Notes under the pieces: model-generated
Told to the model about the DNA's origin: nothing
Databases searched by the model: none
The model's input: the letters and a program-made list of their open reading frames with translations, nothing else
NCBI RefSeq assembly: GCF_020829665.1
Contig: NZ_JAIVFT010000011.1
Span: 225,791 to 289,790, forward strand
Source of the DNA: Nostoc sp. CHAB 5824
GTDB taxonomy: Bacteria > Cyanobacteriota > Cyanobacteriia > Cyanobacteriales > Nostocaceae
Length of the DNA stretch: 64,000 nucleotides
Direction: 5' to 3'
In this document: positions 46,164 to 55,037 of the stretch, piece after piece
Layout: every line of letters starts with the position of its first letter
Numbering within the stretch: position 1 is the stretch's first letter
Made by a program: the position numbers and the translations under genes

Positions 46164-46272
46164 ACGTGAAGGCGGAAGTTACTTCAGGGAAGGCAGAAGT
46201 TGCTACAGACTGCGCGAAACACCCAAACGTGAAGGCGGAAGTTACTTCAGGGAAGGCAGAAGTTGCTACAGA
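46164..46272. repeat. 46-bp direct repeat, two copies
   Basis: Identical 46-bp copies start at 46164 and 46227 (63-bp offset). Each holds the near-duplicate halves GAAGGCGGAAGTTACT and GAAGGCAGAAGTTGCT. Confidence 0.85.
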
Positions 46273-46358
46273 TTGCGGCGGGCGTAGTGCGGCCCGATAC
46301 TTTAATAACAGAGTGGGTTCCCCAAAAATTTAGACTTTCGATGAATTGCTTGATGAAT

Positions 46359-46431
46359 GCGATCGCTGTACTTTAAATGTTAGTAACAGCAAAATATTCA
46401 TCCACCTACTGCTTGGGCATCAGGAGAAAAA
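46359..46431 (+). promoter_or_regulatory. Upstream sequence shared by both effector genes (copy B)
   Basis: The 73 bp before the second effector ATG, nearly identical to 44159-44233, with HIP1, TAGTAACAGCAAAATATTCA, GCTTGGGCAT and the ribosome binding site AGGAGAAAA. Confidence 0.7.
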
Positions 46432-47661
46432 ATGAGAGAACGCATAGGCCAGCCCAAAAAAGCTACCACTGCTTCCTTCTCAATACCTACACTCAAACAG
46501 CCAACACGCGGCTTTGGTTTAAAGTCCTCTGGTACTTCATCCCAAGCAGTTCCATTAGTGCAATCCCTCAACAAACCGCTAGGGCATGACATTAGTCGAA
46601 TCTCACTGCGCTCTCAAACAAAACTCACTGTTAACCAACCAGGAGATGTTTATGAGCAGGAAGCTGATAGAGTAGCACAGCAGGTGATGCAGACGATGAG
46701 CCAGCCTATAAGTCAACAGTCTGTACAGCGGGAGGCATTGCCAGAAGAGGAAGAATTACAAATGAAATCGAAATCTCTGGCAAATTCCATGACTCCTTCG
46801 CTGCAACGGGAAGCATTGCTAGAGGAAGAAGATCAACTCGCCCAGATGAAGCCGATGGTGCAGCGTCAGGCTGATGCTGACATGGCTGCTACGCCAGACC
46901 TAGAAGCTTCCATCAACCAGGCAAGGGGTGGTGGACAATCCCTGGCAAACAGTATCCGCCAACCGATGGAACAGGCATTTGGGGCTGATTTCAGTAGGGT
47001 GAAGGTTCACACGGATACGCAATCTGACCAATTGAATCAATCAATTCAGGCAAGGGCGTTTACCACAGGTCAGGATTTGTTCTTTAAAGCTGGGGAATAT
47101 AATCCTGGAAGTCGGGATGGACAAGAGTTGATTGCCCATGAGTTGACCCATGTTGTGCAGCAGAATAGTGGACAAGTCCAGACCAAGAAAAAAAATGCAA
47201 GTATAACTCAGACTACACAAACACCCATAGAGCAAGCAGATATTGTTCAGCCCATACTAGGTAATCGTATTATGCGTGCCCAATTATATCGGGGCATGAT
47301 AGAAAGCGGTGGTCAACCCCAAATTGGCAGTACGGCACGCCAACTTGGTGTACGTGAGTCCGACGTGGATTTGGATAAAGATAATAAGGTGATTCCCGGA
47401 AAAGGTATGTCAACAGCGAAGGGACGCCCAGAAAATCTACCAAAACACCGTCGTTCATCAAGCTGGGGTGGCATAGGAAAAGACCCGGTTTGGGAAATTA
47501 ATGAAAGTACTATTAATGGCAACCTGAAAGCAAATCATGATGGTGGCAACCATGTGAGCATTACGACAGCCAATCAAGGTATGTCACTGGCAGAATTTCA
47601 ACAAGAACTAGTAGCAACACAACCAAACTGGGCAAAGACTCCAGAACCAGAGAAAAAATAA
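46432..47661 (+). CDS. eCIS cargo: DUF4157 leader with candidate ART-type toxin C-terminus
   Basis: 409 aa, a clear paralogue of the first effector over the leader and eCIS core (HELTH at 236-240; VKVHTDTQSDQLNQ; FTTGQDLFFKAGEYNP). The C-terminal 130 residues differ completely: LYRGM (285-289), VDLDKDNKVIPGKGMSTAKG (312-331), NLPKHRR, SWGGIGKDPVWEI (344-356) and GNHVSITTANQGMSL. LYR and GMS followed by an H-x-I-containing stretch suggest a Tse2-like ADP-ribosyltransferase toxin, at low certainty. The next gene, 45 bp downstream, is small and acidic and could be its immunity protein. The shared N-terminus probably directs loading. Confidence 0.78.
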   Translation: MRERIGQPKKATTASFSIPTLKQPTRGFGLKSSGTSSQAVPLVQSLNKPLGHDISRISLRSQTKLTVNQPGDVYEQEADRVAQQVMQTMSQPISQQSVQREALPEEEELQMKSKSLANSMTPSLQREALLEEEDQLAQMKPMVQRQADADMAATPDLEASINQARGGGQSLANSIRQPMEQAFGADFSRVKVHTDTQSDQLNQSIQARAFTTGQDLFFKAGEYNPGSRDGQELIAHELTHVVQQNSGQVQTKKKNASITQTTQTPIEQADIVQPILGNRIMRAQLYRGMIESGGQPQIGSTARQLGVRESDVDLDKDNKVIPGKGMSTAKGRPENLPKHRRSSSWGGIGKDPVWEINESTINGNLKANHDGGNHVSITTANQGMSLAEFQQELVATQPNWAKTPEPEKK

Positions 47662-47706
47662 AAACGAATATAAAAAACAGGTTAGCAAACTAAACAGGGG
47701 TAAATA

Positions 47707-48174
47707 ATGGCATGGCTTTTTAGTTTATCGGCTGAATGCGGAACTCAAACTCAAGCCGAGCTTTTTTTAGCATATTTTCAAAAGCTATCTTGGACACTTC
47801 AAGATGGAAAAACAATCACGGCTGTACCGGAAGTGATGGAAGATAACGATGGTAACTGGTGGTGTATGGTTGTCCCTCAAGGGTTAAGTGAGAACTCAGT
47901 GGAAAGTGACGAAGATACACCACAAATGAGGGAAATAGGCAACTTACTTTATAGAAGCTTGCAGAATGCGCCGGATTTCCGCTATGCTTTGTTAGGTATT
48001 GAAGTTGATCTCTTTAGAACACTCAGCGAATTGTTAGAGGATACAACAATTGGTGAGCAACCATCCAACTTTGTAGGGCTGGTACTGGCAGAGTCAATCT
48101 GGGATCAGATAAACCGTCCAGAAGCTTTTCAAATCTTTAAACCTGGTTATGTCTGGATACCCTATCCAGATTAG
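47707..48174 (+). CDS. Candidate immunity protein for the second cargo toxin
   Basis: A 155-residue acidic protein with no recognisable family. It begins MAWLFSLSAECGTQTQAELF and has a central ITAVPEVMEDNDGNWWCMVV, then LGIEVDLFRTLSELLEDTTI and AESIWDQINRPEAFQIFKPG. There is no signal peptide or membrane helix, so it should be cytoplasmic. The start has AGGGG with good spacing. It follows the second cargo gene directly, on the same strand, as immunity genes do behind polymorphic toxins. Other possibilities are a cargo adaptor or a stand-alone protein. The role is inferred from position and charge only. Confidence 0.6.
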   Translation: MAWLFSLSAECGTQTQAELFLAYFQKLSWTLQDGKTITAVPEVMEDNDGNWWCMVVPQGLSENSVESDEDTPQMREIGNLLYRSLQNAPDFRYALLGIEVDLFRTLSELLEDTTIGEQPSNFVGLVLAESIWDQINRPEAFQIFKPGYVWIPYPD

Positions 48175-48213
48175 TGGTTAGAGGAATTCATCAGGGACTT
48201 TCAAAAAATAAAT

Positions 48214-48340
48214 TAAGCTATTACGCTTTTAAATTACACAGTCACTTCTTAAGTTCGTTGACCGCTGACGGTTAACTGTCAACAGTCAACAGCCAACAAC
48301 CAACACGAAAAGATGTGCAAGTTAAATGCGCGACAGCTTA
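48214..48340. repeat. MITE-like repeat, copy 3
   Basis: The most complete copy (about 127 bp), with ends TAAGCTATTACGC and GCGCGACAGCTTA that are partly inverted repeats of each other. It lies after the candidate immunity gene, at the border of the methyltransferase. The remainder of 48175-48553 has no gene; the methyltransferase promoter should be within 48345-48540. Confidence 0.85.
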
Positions 48341-48553
48341 TCAAATGTTAATTTGTAGCCACTTTCAAGACAGTCGCTACAATTTGGATTTATTTAATTG
48401 GAAATCCTTAAGTATTTGAATTAACGATTGTGCGATTACCAAAAAAGCGATCGCCTAGCTCCTAAAGAGCGTTACCAAAGTGATATATTGCATATTGCAT
48501 ACTAGAGTATAAATCCATATTTATGTCCCTCACTCTAGGAAGGAGCTAATCAA

Positions 48554-49384
48554 ATGACCGATCAGCCTCCCATTGCTCACGAGGCATTTAAACAATTCGA
48601 GCGCAACAGATTTTCCCTAGTGGCCCAAGGATACGATCAAGCGATCGCTCAAGTAACGTCTCAAGTTGATCAAGCCATATTAGATGCCGTAGAAGCAGGG
48701 TATGGGAAGCAATTGCTGGATGTCGCTTGTGGAACTGGATGGCTCAGTGCGGCCGCAGTGAGTCGGCAGGCTATAGTCACTGGATTAGACTATGCAGAGA
48801 ATATGGTCACCATTGCCCGTTTGCGATGTCCTGAAGCCGAATTCCAGATCGGGGACGCCGAAAATCTTCCCTTTGAATCGGGTCGGTTTGAGGCGGTCGT
48901 CTGTAGCTTGGGCATCCTCCATTTCCCTGACCCGGAAGGAGCGATCGCCGAATCCTTTCGAGTCCTCAAACCAGGAGGGCGCTATGCCTTCACCTGCTGG
49001 ACACCACCAGCGCGTAATCCTTTCATGTCTCTAATTCTGGGTTCGGTGCAGGCTCACGGCAACATGGAGGTGGGTCTACCTCCAGGGCCGCCCCTGTTCC
49101 GCTTTGGCGAAACAGCCGAATGCAAAAGGGTCTTGAGTTCCGAGGGATTCACTTCAGTCTCAATTACCGAACTACCCATAAAGTGGACTTTCTCCACACC
49201 CCAGGATGTGATGCCAAGGGTTGTTGTCAGTACGGCCCGTCTTGGAGCAATACTTGCAATGCAAACCGAGGAGCAACGGCACAATATCGAAAACGCTATT
49301 ATCGAGGGAGCAAAAAAGTATGTTACGGACGGTGGTTTGAAAATTCCCGCTTCTGTGATGCTGGCTGTAGGTCACAAACCATGA
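48554..49384 (+). CDS. Class I SAM-dependent methyltransferase
   Basis: A 276-residue methyltransferase of the UbiE/Methyltransf_11 type. Motif I is LLDVACGTGWLSAAA (about 54-68), motif II VTGLDYAENM, motif IV EAVVCSLGILHFPDPEGAI and post-motif VLKPGGRYAFTCW. The start is supported by AGGAGC a few bases before the ATG. The substrate is not predictable; small molecules are typical for this group. It lies between the cargo genes and the signalling block, and may be independent of the CIS. Confidence 0.85.
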   Translation: MTDQPPIAHEAFKQFERNRFSLVAQGYDQAIAQVTSQVDQAILDAVEAGYGKQLLDVACGTGWLSAAAVSRQAIVTGLDYAENMVTIARLRCPEAEFQIGDAENLPFESGRFEAVVCSLGILHFPDPEGAIAESFRVLKPGGRYAFTCWTPPARNPFMSLILGSVQAHGNMEVGLPPGPPLFRFGETAECKRVLSSEGFTSVSITELPIKWTFSTPQDVMPRVVVSTARLGAILAMQTEEQRHNIENAIIEGAKKYVTDGGLKIPASVMLAVGHKP

Positions 49385-49573
49385 GCTAGAACAAGAACCC
49401 TTCTAAAGTTCCCGCAAGTTAATCTACAGCGGATCTCAAGTTGGTGAGGTACGCAAGCTAAGTCTATTACCCAGGTATAAAGCGTGTTTTGCTCCTGAAT
49501 TCAAAATTCAGAATACAGAATTCTGCTGTATCAAACTCACGTTAATTTCTGGCAACTCTCGCCAAAATTGAAA

Positions 49574-49595
49574 GGTAGTTGAGCAACCAACTACC
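49574..49595. terminator. Hairpin between convergent genes
   Basis: GGTAGTTG, a 6-nt loop, and CAACTACC form a perfect 8-bp stem between the plus-strand methyltransferase and the minus-strand FHA gene, 190 bp past the first stop and 54 bp past the second. The outer bases GCCAAAATT and AATTTGGC extend the pairing. It probably terminates one or both transcripts. Confidence 0.5.
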
Positions 49596-49648
49596 CTATG
49601 AAATTTGGCAGCTTTTTGTAAACCTAGTGCATTAGCTAAAGCCATTTA

Positions 49649-50293
49649 CTAGATAATATATGCAGTGAAATTAACTAGATTATCCTGACCAAATCGCACT
49701 GAATCGCCATTAAGTAGTCGATATTGCATACCAGGAGTTAGAGGATTGTTGTTTAAATAAATACCATTTGTACTCATGTCAACAATCATGTATGCATTTT
49801 GTGACCAGTCCCAATCGACTCGCGCATGACGACGAGAGACTATTCCCTCACTGGGGATGCCGGTCAAGTCAATTTCTGGCGGCACTATTCCTGGACTCTG
49901 ACTGCGGCGACCAATATAACCTCCTTCTCCAACGAGGTTAAATTCTCTTCCAGTGCTATGAATTAGCTTTAAGAGTGGCGCTCTTTGAGGTGGGGGGGTA
50001 TAAACAGGCGGTGTTGGTGGATAGGAAACCCGTGGCTGATAGACTGTTGAATAATCAACAGGAGCTTGTTGGGGAACCTGGTAATTAGGTTGCTCTGTAG
50101 GCGGTCGCTGATACTGAACAGGTGGTGGTTGACTAGGTTGTTGTTGAATAGGCGGAGGTTGACTAGGTGGTTGTGGTGTAGAAGAAACTACATTACCCAC
50201 AGGAGTGGAACACCAGGGACAAACCTTAGCATTGTTAGGCAGGGCGCGGTTAAAATATTCGCAATTGGGATTAGGGCACCGATTTGCAGGCAT
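49649..50293 (-). CDS. Zinc-ribbon and FHA-domain protein
   Basis: 214 aa. The N-terminal zinc ribbon has C6, C11, C25 and C28 (CPNPNCEYFN and CPWCSTP). A linker rich in P, Q and V (about 35-105) leads to a C-terminal FHA phosphothreonine-binding domain (about 118-210) with GGYIGRRSQS, SEGIVSRRHARVDW, VDMSTNGIYLNN and LLNGDSVRFG. The start overlaps the end of the pseudokinase gene by 23 nt, so the two are co-translated. It probably docks to phosphorylated partners in the CIS locus, with the second FHA protein at 59690. Confidence 0.88.
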   Translation of the reverse strand: MPANRCPNPNCEYFNRALPNNAKVCPWCSTPVGNVVSSTPQPPSQPPPIQQQPSQPPPVQYQRPPTEQPNYQVPQQAPVDYSTVYQPRVSYPPTPPVYTPPPQRAPLLKLIHSTGREFNLVGEGGYIGRRSQSPGIVPPEIDLTGIPSEGIVSRRHARVDWDWSQNAYMIVDMSTNGIYLNNNPLTPGMQYRLLNGDSVRFGQDNLVNFTAYII

Positions 50294-52406
50294 AGGAATT
50301 TATATCATCAGGCATAGGTTGTAAAGCTACAAGACCTACTTTACTAAGTAAACACTGACCCTGACGAGTGGTTAGCATCTGGGCAAATGTAGAACCACCC
50401 GGTAGGCGGGTGCTGTCTTTAGGGTACACTACAAAAATAGGGTATCCCAAAGGGTAGCTTTGGAAAGTTGTGACATCAACATAATAATCATCATGTTGAC
50501 ACAAATCATCTGAGGGATTAATTGAGCGGCGATCGCGCCTTTGAAACAGAGGTTGAATCGCTGACTTTTTACCATCTGCGATCGCTAGCGGATAGCCAGT
50601 ACACTGTTTCCAAGTTTTACTGATAATGCCAAAACTGATAATACCAGTGGTTCGCCCCTCTAGAGTTTCACTGCGTATCTGATTTTGGGTTTTTGTTGTA
50701 TCAAGTTTACTAACTTTCGCTGCAAATAAAGCTTCGTCCTGAGGAGCATTTTTGAAAACTATTTCTTGAAATTTACTGATTGCTTCCGGTTCGGTTGGGG
50801 CAAAAGGTTTCACAGCCAGATTTGGAAGTTTGGCATTAATCTGCTGCCAATTAGTAATTTTGCCTGTGTAAATTTGACGCAATTGCTCAATATTAATTTG
50901 CCCCCCAAGAGCATTAGCAAGATTTGAGTCTCTTTTATTAAATGCTACAAAAACAATTAATCCATCATAAGCAACTGGTTTTTTATCAAGTTTATCTGTG
51001 ATGTTATCTACTAGACTAGTAATTGCAAAATCTTTTTTGCTTGTTTGGACTTCTTCGACACTTTTAATCGGATTGTTTATATTGGATGACAAAACAGATT
51101 CATAGTTAAATGTTGCTGTTGCATCTGGCTTTGGCCTGGTCAATAAACTTCCTAAACGACTGTTGTCCACGGGTTGCGTCAAAACATAGCTCCATGTACT
51201 GTCTTTTTCTCCTGTGTAAGTAAATTGTCCGGAAGGGATGTTGGGGACTTCTGAGAAATTCCGCAAAAGTCTAGACCATTGTATATATTGATTAGGACTA
51301 TCTGTTTTCTTGCCCAAAAGCCAATACCAAATTCCCCCACTAAGTAGTAATAAAGCCAGAATGACTAGCAAAATTAAGGGCATTGGGAAACGCTTTTCTA
51401 TTACTTGAGACGCTGGCGACGAACGCACCGAACTTTTGCCATGAGCTTCTTTGGGAAGTTGCAGCAAAGCTTGACGAGCCGCTTCTGCACTCTCGAAAGG
51501 ACTTTCTAGCCCAATTAAACGATAAATAAACTGCTTTAAATGACTATCGGTATCTGGCCATTGTTGATTATCTCTAGGATCAAGAGGCTGGTTTGATAGA
51601 AAATTAGTTGTCCGTCCTACCCATAAATAAAAGGCTACCAATCCTAATGATTCTAAATCTTGCTCAGGTCTGACGGGCGCGGGTTGAGCAATAGTAGGTG
51701 GAATAAATAAGTTTTCCCAGATAGCTAAATCACAAAAGTATATAGAAAACTTTTGGTTATTTTCTACCTTAATTAAGGTACTATCTAGATTGATATTGCC
51801 ATGAGTTATACCCAGTTGTGTTTGATTTGAGGGAAAACGCAGCTTTTGGGTGTGGAGAAACTGGAGAGTTTGTAGACTTTGATTGAGGACTTCACGCACA
51901 TCAGGAGATGTCATTGCTCCCTTCTCTATGAGATATTTACCTAAAGTTTGAGATGACTCTACTTCTTGAATAATTAGATAGCAGCGTTCTCCTTTTTCAT
52001 CTGCGATCGCTTCTTTAGTTTCCACAAGACGGAAGTTTTGAATTCTACTATCGGCTAAACTTACCCCACCCACCCGTTTGAAAGTCTCTTTGCGCTTTTG
52101 AGTCTCGCTTTCATTAAAACAACGATTGGGTAGGAGGTATTCTTTGATGATTACAGGCTGTTTGTCCTTAAGTTGAACACCTGAGTATAAGCGGCCTAAA
52201 CCCCGCACACCGACAAAACTAGCTATTTGATAAGTCCCCTGACTTCCTTTAATCTCAGCCTCCTGCGGTAAAGTTGCTGGAAAACCACATTCCAAGCAAA
52301 ACTTAGCGCCCTTGATTTGCTGTGCCGTTTGGAAGGGGCGATCGCAACTTAAGGGAGAATTATACGAGCAGGGGTATTGTTGATAAAAAGATTCAAATGA
52401 AGGCAT
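50271..52406 (-). CDS. Pseudokinase fused to a PstS-like binding domain
   Basis: 711 aa. After a Cys-rich start (C13, C21, C37, C40) a kinase fold covers about 55-320. A nucleotide-loop remnant VGVRGLGRLY and K88 (VIIKEY) are present, but HRD reads HGN (202-204) and the metal Asp-Phe-Gly reads CDL (225-227), so catalysis is unlikely. One membrane helix is at about 342-364, and a periplasmic domain of the PstS-like solute-binding fold runs about 400-711 (IEQLRQIYTGKITNWQQINA; PLGYPIFVVYPKD). The topology is kinase-in, binding domain out. It may sense phosphate or a similar ligand across the membrane and signal to the FHA partner. Confidence 0.82.
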   Translation of the reverse strand: MPSFESFYQQYPCSYNSPLSCDRPFQTAQQIKGAKFCLECGFPATLPQEAEIKGSQGTYQIASFVGVRGLGRLYSGVQLKDKQPVIIKEYLLPNRCFNESETQKRKETFKRVGGVSLADSRIQNFRLVETKEAIADEKGERCYLIIQEVESSQTLGKYLIEKGAMTSPDVREVLNQSLQTLQFLHTQKLRFPSNQTQLGITHGNINLDSTLIKVENNQKFSIYFCDLAIWENLFIPPTIAQPAPVRPEQDLESLGLVAFYLWVGRTTNFLSNQPLDPRDNQQWPDTDSHLKQFIYRLIGLESPFESAEAARQALLQLPKEAHGKSSVRSSPASQVIEKRFPMPLILLVILALLLLSGGIWYWLLGKKTDSPNQYIQWSRLLRNFSEVPNIPSGQFTYTGEKDSTWSYVLTQPVDNSRLGSLLTRPKPDATATFNYESVLSSNINNPIKSVEEVQTSKKDFAITSLVDNITDKLDKKPVAYDGLIVFVAFNKRDSNLANALGGQINIEQLRQIYTGKITNWQQINAKLPNLAVKPFAPTEPEAISKFQEIVFKNAPQDEALFAAKVSKLDTTKTQNQIRSETLEGRTTGIISFGIISKTWKQCTGYPLAIADGKKSAIQPLFQRRDRRSINPSDDLCQHDDYYVDVTTFQSYPLGYPIFVVYPKDSTRLPGGSTFAQMLTTRQGQCLLSKVGLVALQPMPDDINSYACKSVP

Positions 52407-52535
52407 ATAAGCAATTCAAAATTCAAAATGGAAAACTTTCTGTTGCCAAACATCCTGACTACTGATTATATGCAAGTTCAATATGGAATAGCTTACAAAG
52501 AGTTTCGTGGATTGCGGTGATTACTTCTGTCGCGC

Positions 52536-53216
52536 TCAAGCGTGAACTAATCCTAACTTGAGGGCAGCCACAATAGCTTGAGTCCGGCTAGTAACCTTCA
52601 ATTTTTCAAAAATACTTGTGAGATGCGCCTTAACAGTCGCAACTGTTACATATAAATGTTTAGCGATTTCTTCATTAGAAGCACCTTGAGTTAACCAGTA
52701 TAAAACTTCTTGCTCTCTTTCTGTTAAATGCACCTCATGACATGCTTTCACACAAGAGTCTGAATAAGCCTGAAAAAACCTAAAAAATCGACTAGCAACT
52801 TCTGAAGGTAGATAAATTTCCGACTTTGTAACAGTTTCAATAGCTTCACACAGTTGTGTTGCCACACGATTTTTAAACACATAACCTGCGGCTCCCGCCT
52901 GCATTGCTCTAAAAATCCAGTCGTCTTCTTGATGAGCCGACAATATTAAAACCTTACCTGTGTAAGCAGTTTCTTTAAGACGTGTTAGAACTGTAATCCC
53001 ATCACATCCTTTCAATTGCATATCCAACAAAATTAAATCTGGACACTTCTGGGCTGTTAACTTTAAAACTTGCTCAACAGAATCTGCATCACCCATAACT
53101 TCTACAGGTAATGCAGAATTAATACTATAAAAATTCAAGAGAGTACGTAACCCTTGACGAAACCGTTCTTCGTCATCCACTAGCAAAACTGAAAGTTTTT
53201 TATGATCATTAGTCAT
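52536..53216 (-). CDS. NarL/FixJ-type response regulator
   Basis: 226 aa. An N-terminal receiver domain has the acidic pair in LLVDDEERFR (D14, D15), the phospho-acceptor D65 in LILLDMQLKG, and the lysine near KNRVATQL. The C-terminal LuxR-type HTH (about 160-226) has LTEREQEVLYWLTQGASNEE and VATVKAHLTSIFEKLKV. The histidine kinase gene ends 54 bp upstream of it on the same strand, so the pair is a two-component system and may control CIS transcription. The target genes are not known. Confidence 0.9.
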   Translation of the reverse strand: MTNDHKKLSVLLVDDEERFRQGLRTLLNFYSINSALPVEVMGDADSVEQVLKLTAQKCPDLILLDMQLKGCDGITVLTRLKETAYTGKVLILSAHQEDDWIFRAMQAGAAGYVFKNRVATQLCEAIETVTKSEIYLPSEVASRFFRFFQAYSDSCVKACHEVHLTEREQEVLYWLTQGASNEEIAKHLYVTVATVKAHLTSIFEKLKVTSRTQAIVAALKLGLVHA

Positions 53217-53269
53217 ATTTTTATTATATTAGCGTTCGCGCAACGTCTCGTAGAGAGCGTCATTATGAA

Positions 53270-54412
53270 TTAATTCCCACTCCTTGGTCTAGGCAAAATT
53301 ACAGAAAATTGTGCTCCACTTTCGGATAAAACTTGCGCCCAGATGCTTCCTTGATGATCCAAAATAATTTTTTTAGCAATAGTTAAACCCAATCCTGTAC
53401 CTCCTCGACGTCGGGAATAAAATGGGGTAAATACTTTTTGTAAATCCTCTTTAGATAATCCTGGCCCTTGATCTGATATTTTAATTAAAACTTCATCTTG
53501 AAAAATTTGCCAATTACAGGTAATAGTTCCTGAATTAGGACTGAAATGAACAGCATTACTGAGGATATTGTCAAATACTTGTTTCATTTGTAATCTGTCT
53601 ATTTTCAGTGTTGTCGATGTATCAGAAATCAATATTTGAAGTTTTTTTTGATTAATTAGAGGTTGTAAATTTGTAATGCTTTCAACTACCAAACTTCTTA
53701 AATCTTGAAGTTTTACCCTTAATTTTGCACCTTGTCCACAATCAATAAGCTCATTTAAATTAGTATCTAGATTTTGTATGCTTTCGCTGATAATGGTTGC
53801 TTGTTCTTGCCAAGGACTATCCTTTAACCCTAAGCATAAATTATGTGCATACAATCCTATAAGTCCTAGAGAGTTACGCAATTGATGTCCTACTCGATGC
53901 AGGATATCTTCTAGTAGTTGAATTTCAGTTTTTTGTCTTCCATAGTCCAAGTGAATATCTACATACTTACTCAGGAGCATAGCAGAGCGTTTTACGTATA
54001 ATTGCAAACTCTCTGAGAGAGGCTCATGAGTAATGATTTGAATGTATTCAGGTTTTTGATTTCTATAGGCTATGGGGCAAATGTAACAAATGGATGAAAA
54101 GTCCTTAAGTCTAAATTCATGTAAAGTCAAAGCAGGGGGAAAATCTGTAAGCCATGCTTCTGACCGTAAATAAGCTAAAGTTTTCTGGAAAAAAGGAGCT
54201 TGGTCTTGACCATAATTTATAACCTCCTGATGATTTTTCAGCAAACAATCATGATAGACAATACGAGCAAAAAAAATTGGATATTGACTAGTTAACTGCT
54301 CAGACTCTAGCTGACAAAACCTTTGGATATCTGAGGAACTCAAATAATTAGAGCCATTTTCTAGTTTTTGTACAGAAAACCCTAGTGTCATAGCTTTACT
54401 CGCTTTTTGCAA
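53270..54412 (-). CDS. Sensor histidine kinase, soluble
   Basis: 380 aa. The H-box is RVGHQLRNSLGLIGLYAH with the phospho-acceptor at H176. The ATPase domain shows the N-box QVFDNILSNAVHFSPNSG, ISDQGPGLSKEDL (G1) and GGTGLGLTIAKKI (G2). The N-terminal 160 residues have no transmembrane helix and no family I can name, but include cysteines in SICYICPIAY that could bind a cofactor. It is the start of the operon with the response regulator. Activation by a cytoplasmic signal is inferred from the missing membrane helices. Confidence 0.88.
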   Translation of the reverse strand: MQKASKAMTLGFSVQKLENGSNYLSSSDIQRFCQLESEQLTSQYPIFFARIVYHDCLLKNHQEVINYGQDQAPFFQKTLAYLRSEAWLTDFPPALTLHEFRLKDFSSICYICPIAYRNQKPEYIQIITHEPLSESLQLYVKRSAMLLSKYVDIHLDYGRQKTEIQLLEDILHRVGHQLRNSLGLIGLYAHNLCLGLKDSPWQEQATIISESIQNLDTNLNELIDCGQGAKLRVKLQDLRSLVVESITNLQPLINQKKLQILISDTSTTLKIDRLQMKQVFDNILSNAVHFSPNSGTITCNWQIFQDEVLIKISDQGPGLSKEDLQKVFTPFYSRRRGGTGLGLTIAKKIILDHQGSIWAQVLSESGAQFSVILPRPRSGN

Positions 54413-55037
54413 CCTAATGTTTTTACTGTTTTGCTGACTAGTATAAAATGATGCAGTCTTAGTAATGTTTATTTTTTTGTTAAGTTATCTTGTTATACCA
54501 ATTCTATTTGAGCCTGCATAGAATAGTGCCTTTATCTAGCAAGGATTTCAGACAGTTTATTCTGTGCATCTTTATAAAGAATTGGTGTTAGATAATTCAT
54601 ATAACGAAGAATTATTAAGTTTATATTCACATGTGCCTCTCATTTTTATAAATATATAGGTATGTAGCAAAGAATATATTCATCCATCAAAGTTGGTTTA
54701 GTGGACTACTAGAGCAAGCTTTTCGGCCCGCCCCACAACAAAAAATGTAGTGCATCCAATTAAGAATTGCTCCAGACTAATCTACAAACTGAAGTTGCTG
54801 CTTTTCGGATTATTGAAAAACTAATATTTTTCAGCCCCCTCAATCATCATTCTGGAGGACATGGGGACTGGGGACTGTGGGGATGAGCGAGCAGGGAGAG
54901 ACAAAAAATGCTTAACCCAAACGTATTAGCCTATGCCAATACCCCATCTCAAAATATCGACAAAAGTCTAATTAACTTTAGAAGGCTGATACATATACTG
55001 TAGATGCATCTGGATTAGCTACCAGCACAACACCTTC
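54413..55037. other. Divergent intergenic region between the two CIS-side operons
   Basis: 625 bp with no gene. It separates the histidine kinase (minus) from the plus-strand sheath operon, so it should hold promoters for both. GGGGACT repeats occur near 54860-54885. Confidence 0.55.

Larger units (their letters stand above)
45794..46431. other. Gap between effector genes with repeats
   Basis: 638 bp without a gene. It contains three GGGGTAA heptamers (45895-45920), a 46-bp direct repeat (46164-46209 and 46227-46272, ACGTGAAGGCGGAAGTTACT...) and, at its right end, the leader copy shared with the first effector gene (46359-46431). Confidence 0.6.

Noticed and set aside
49120..49389. Plus-strand 89-codon frame within the methyltransferase gene
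   Set aside because: Out-of-frame overlap with a well-supported methyltransferase.
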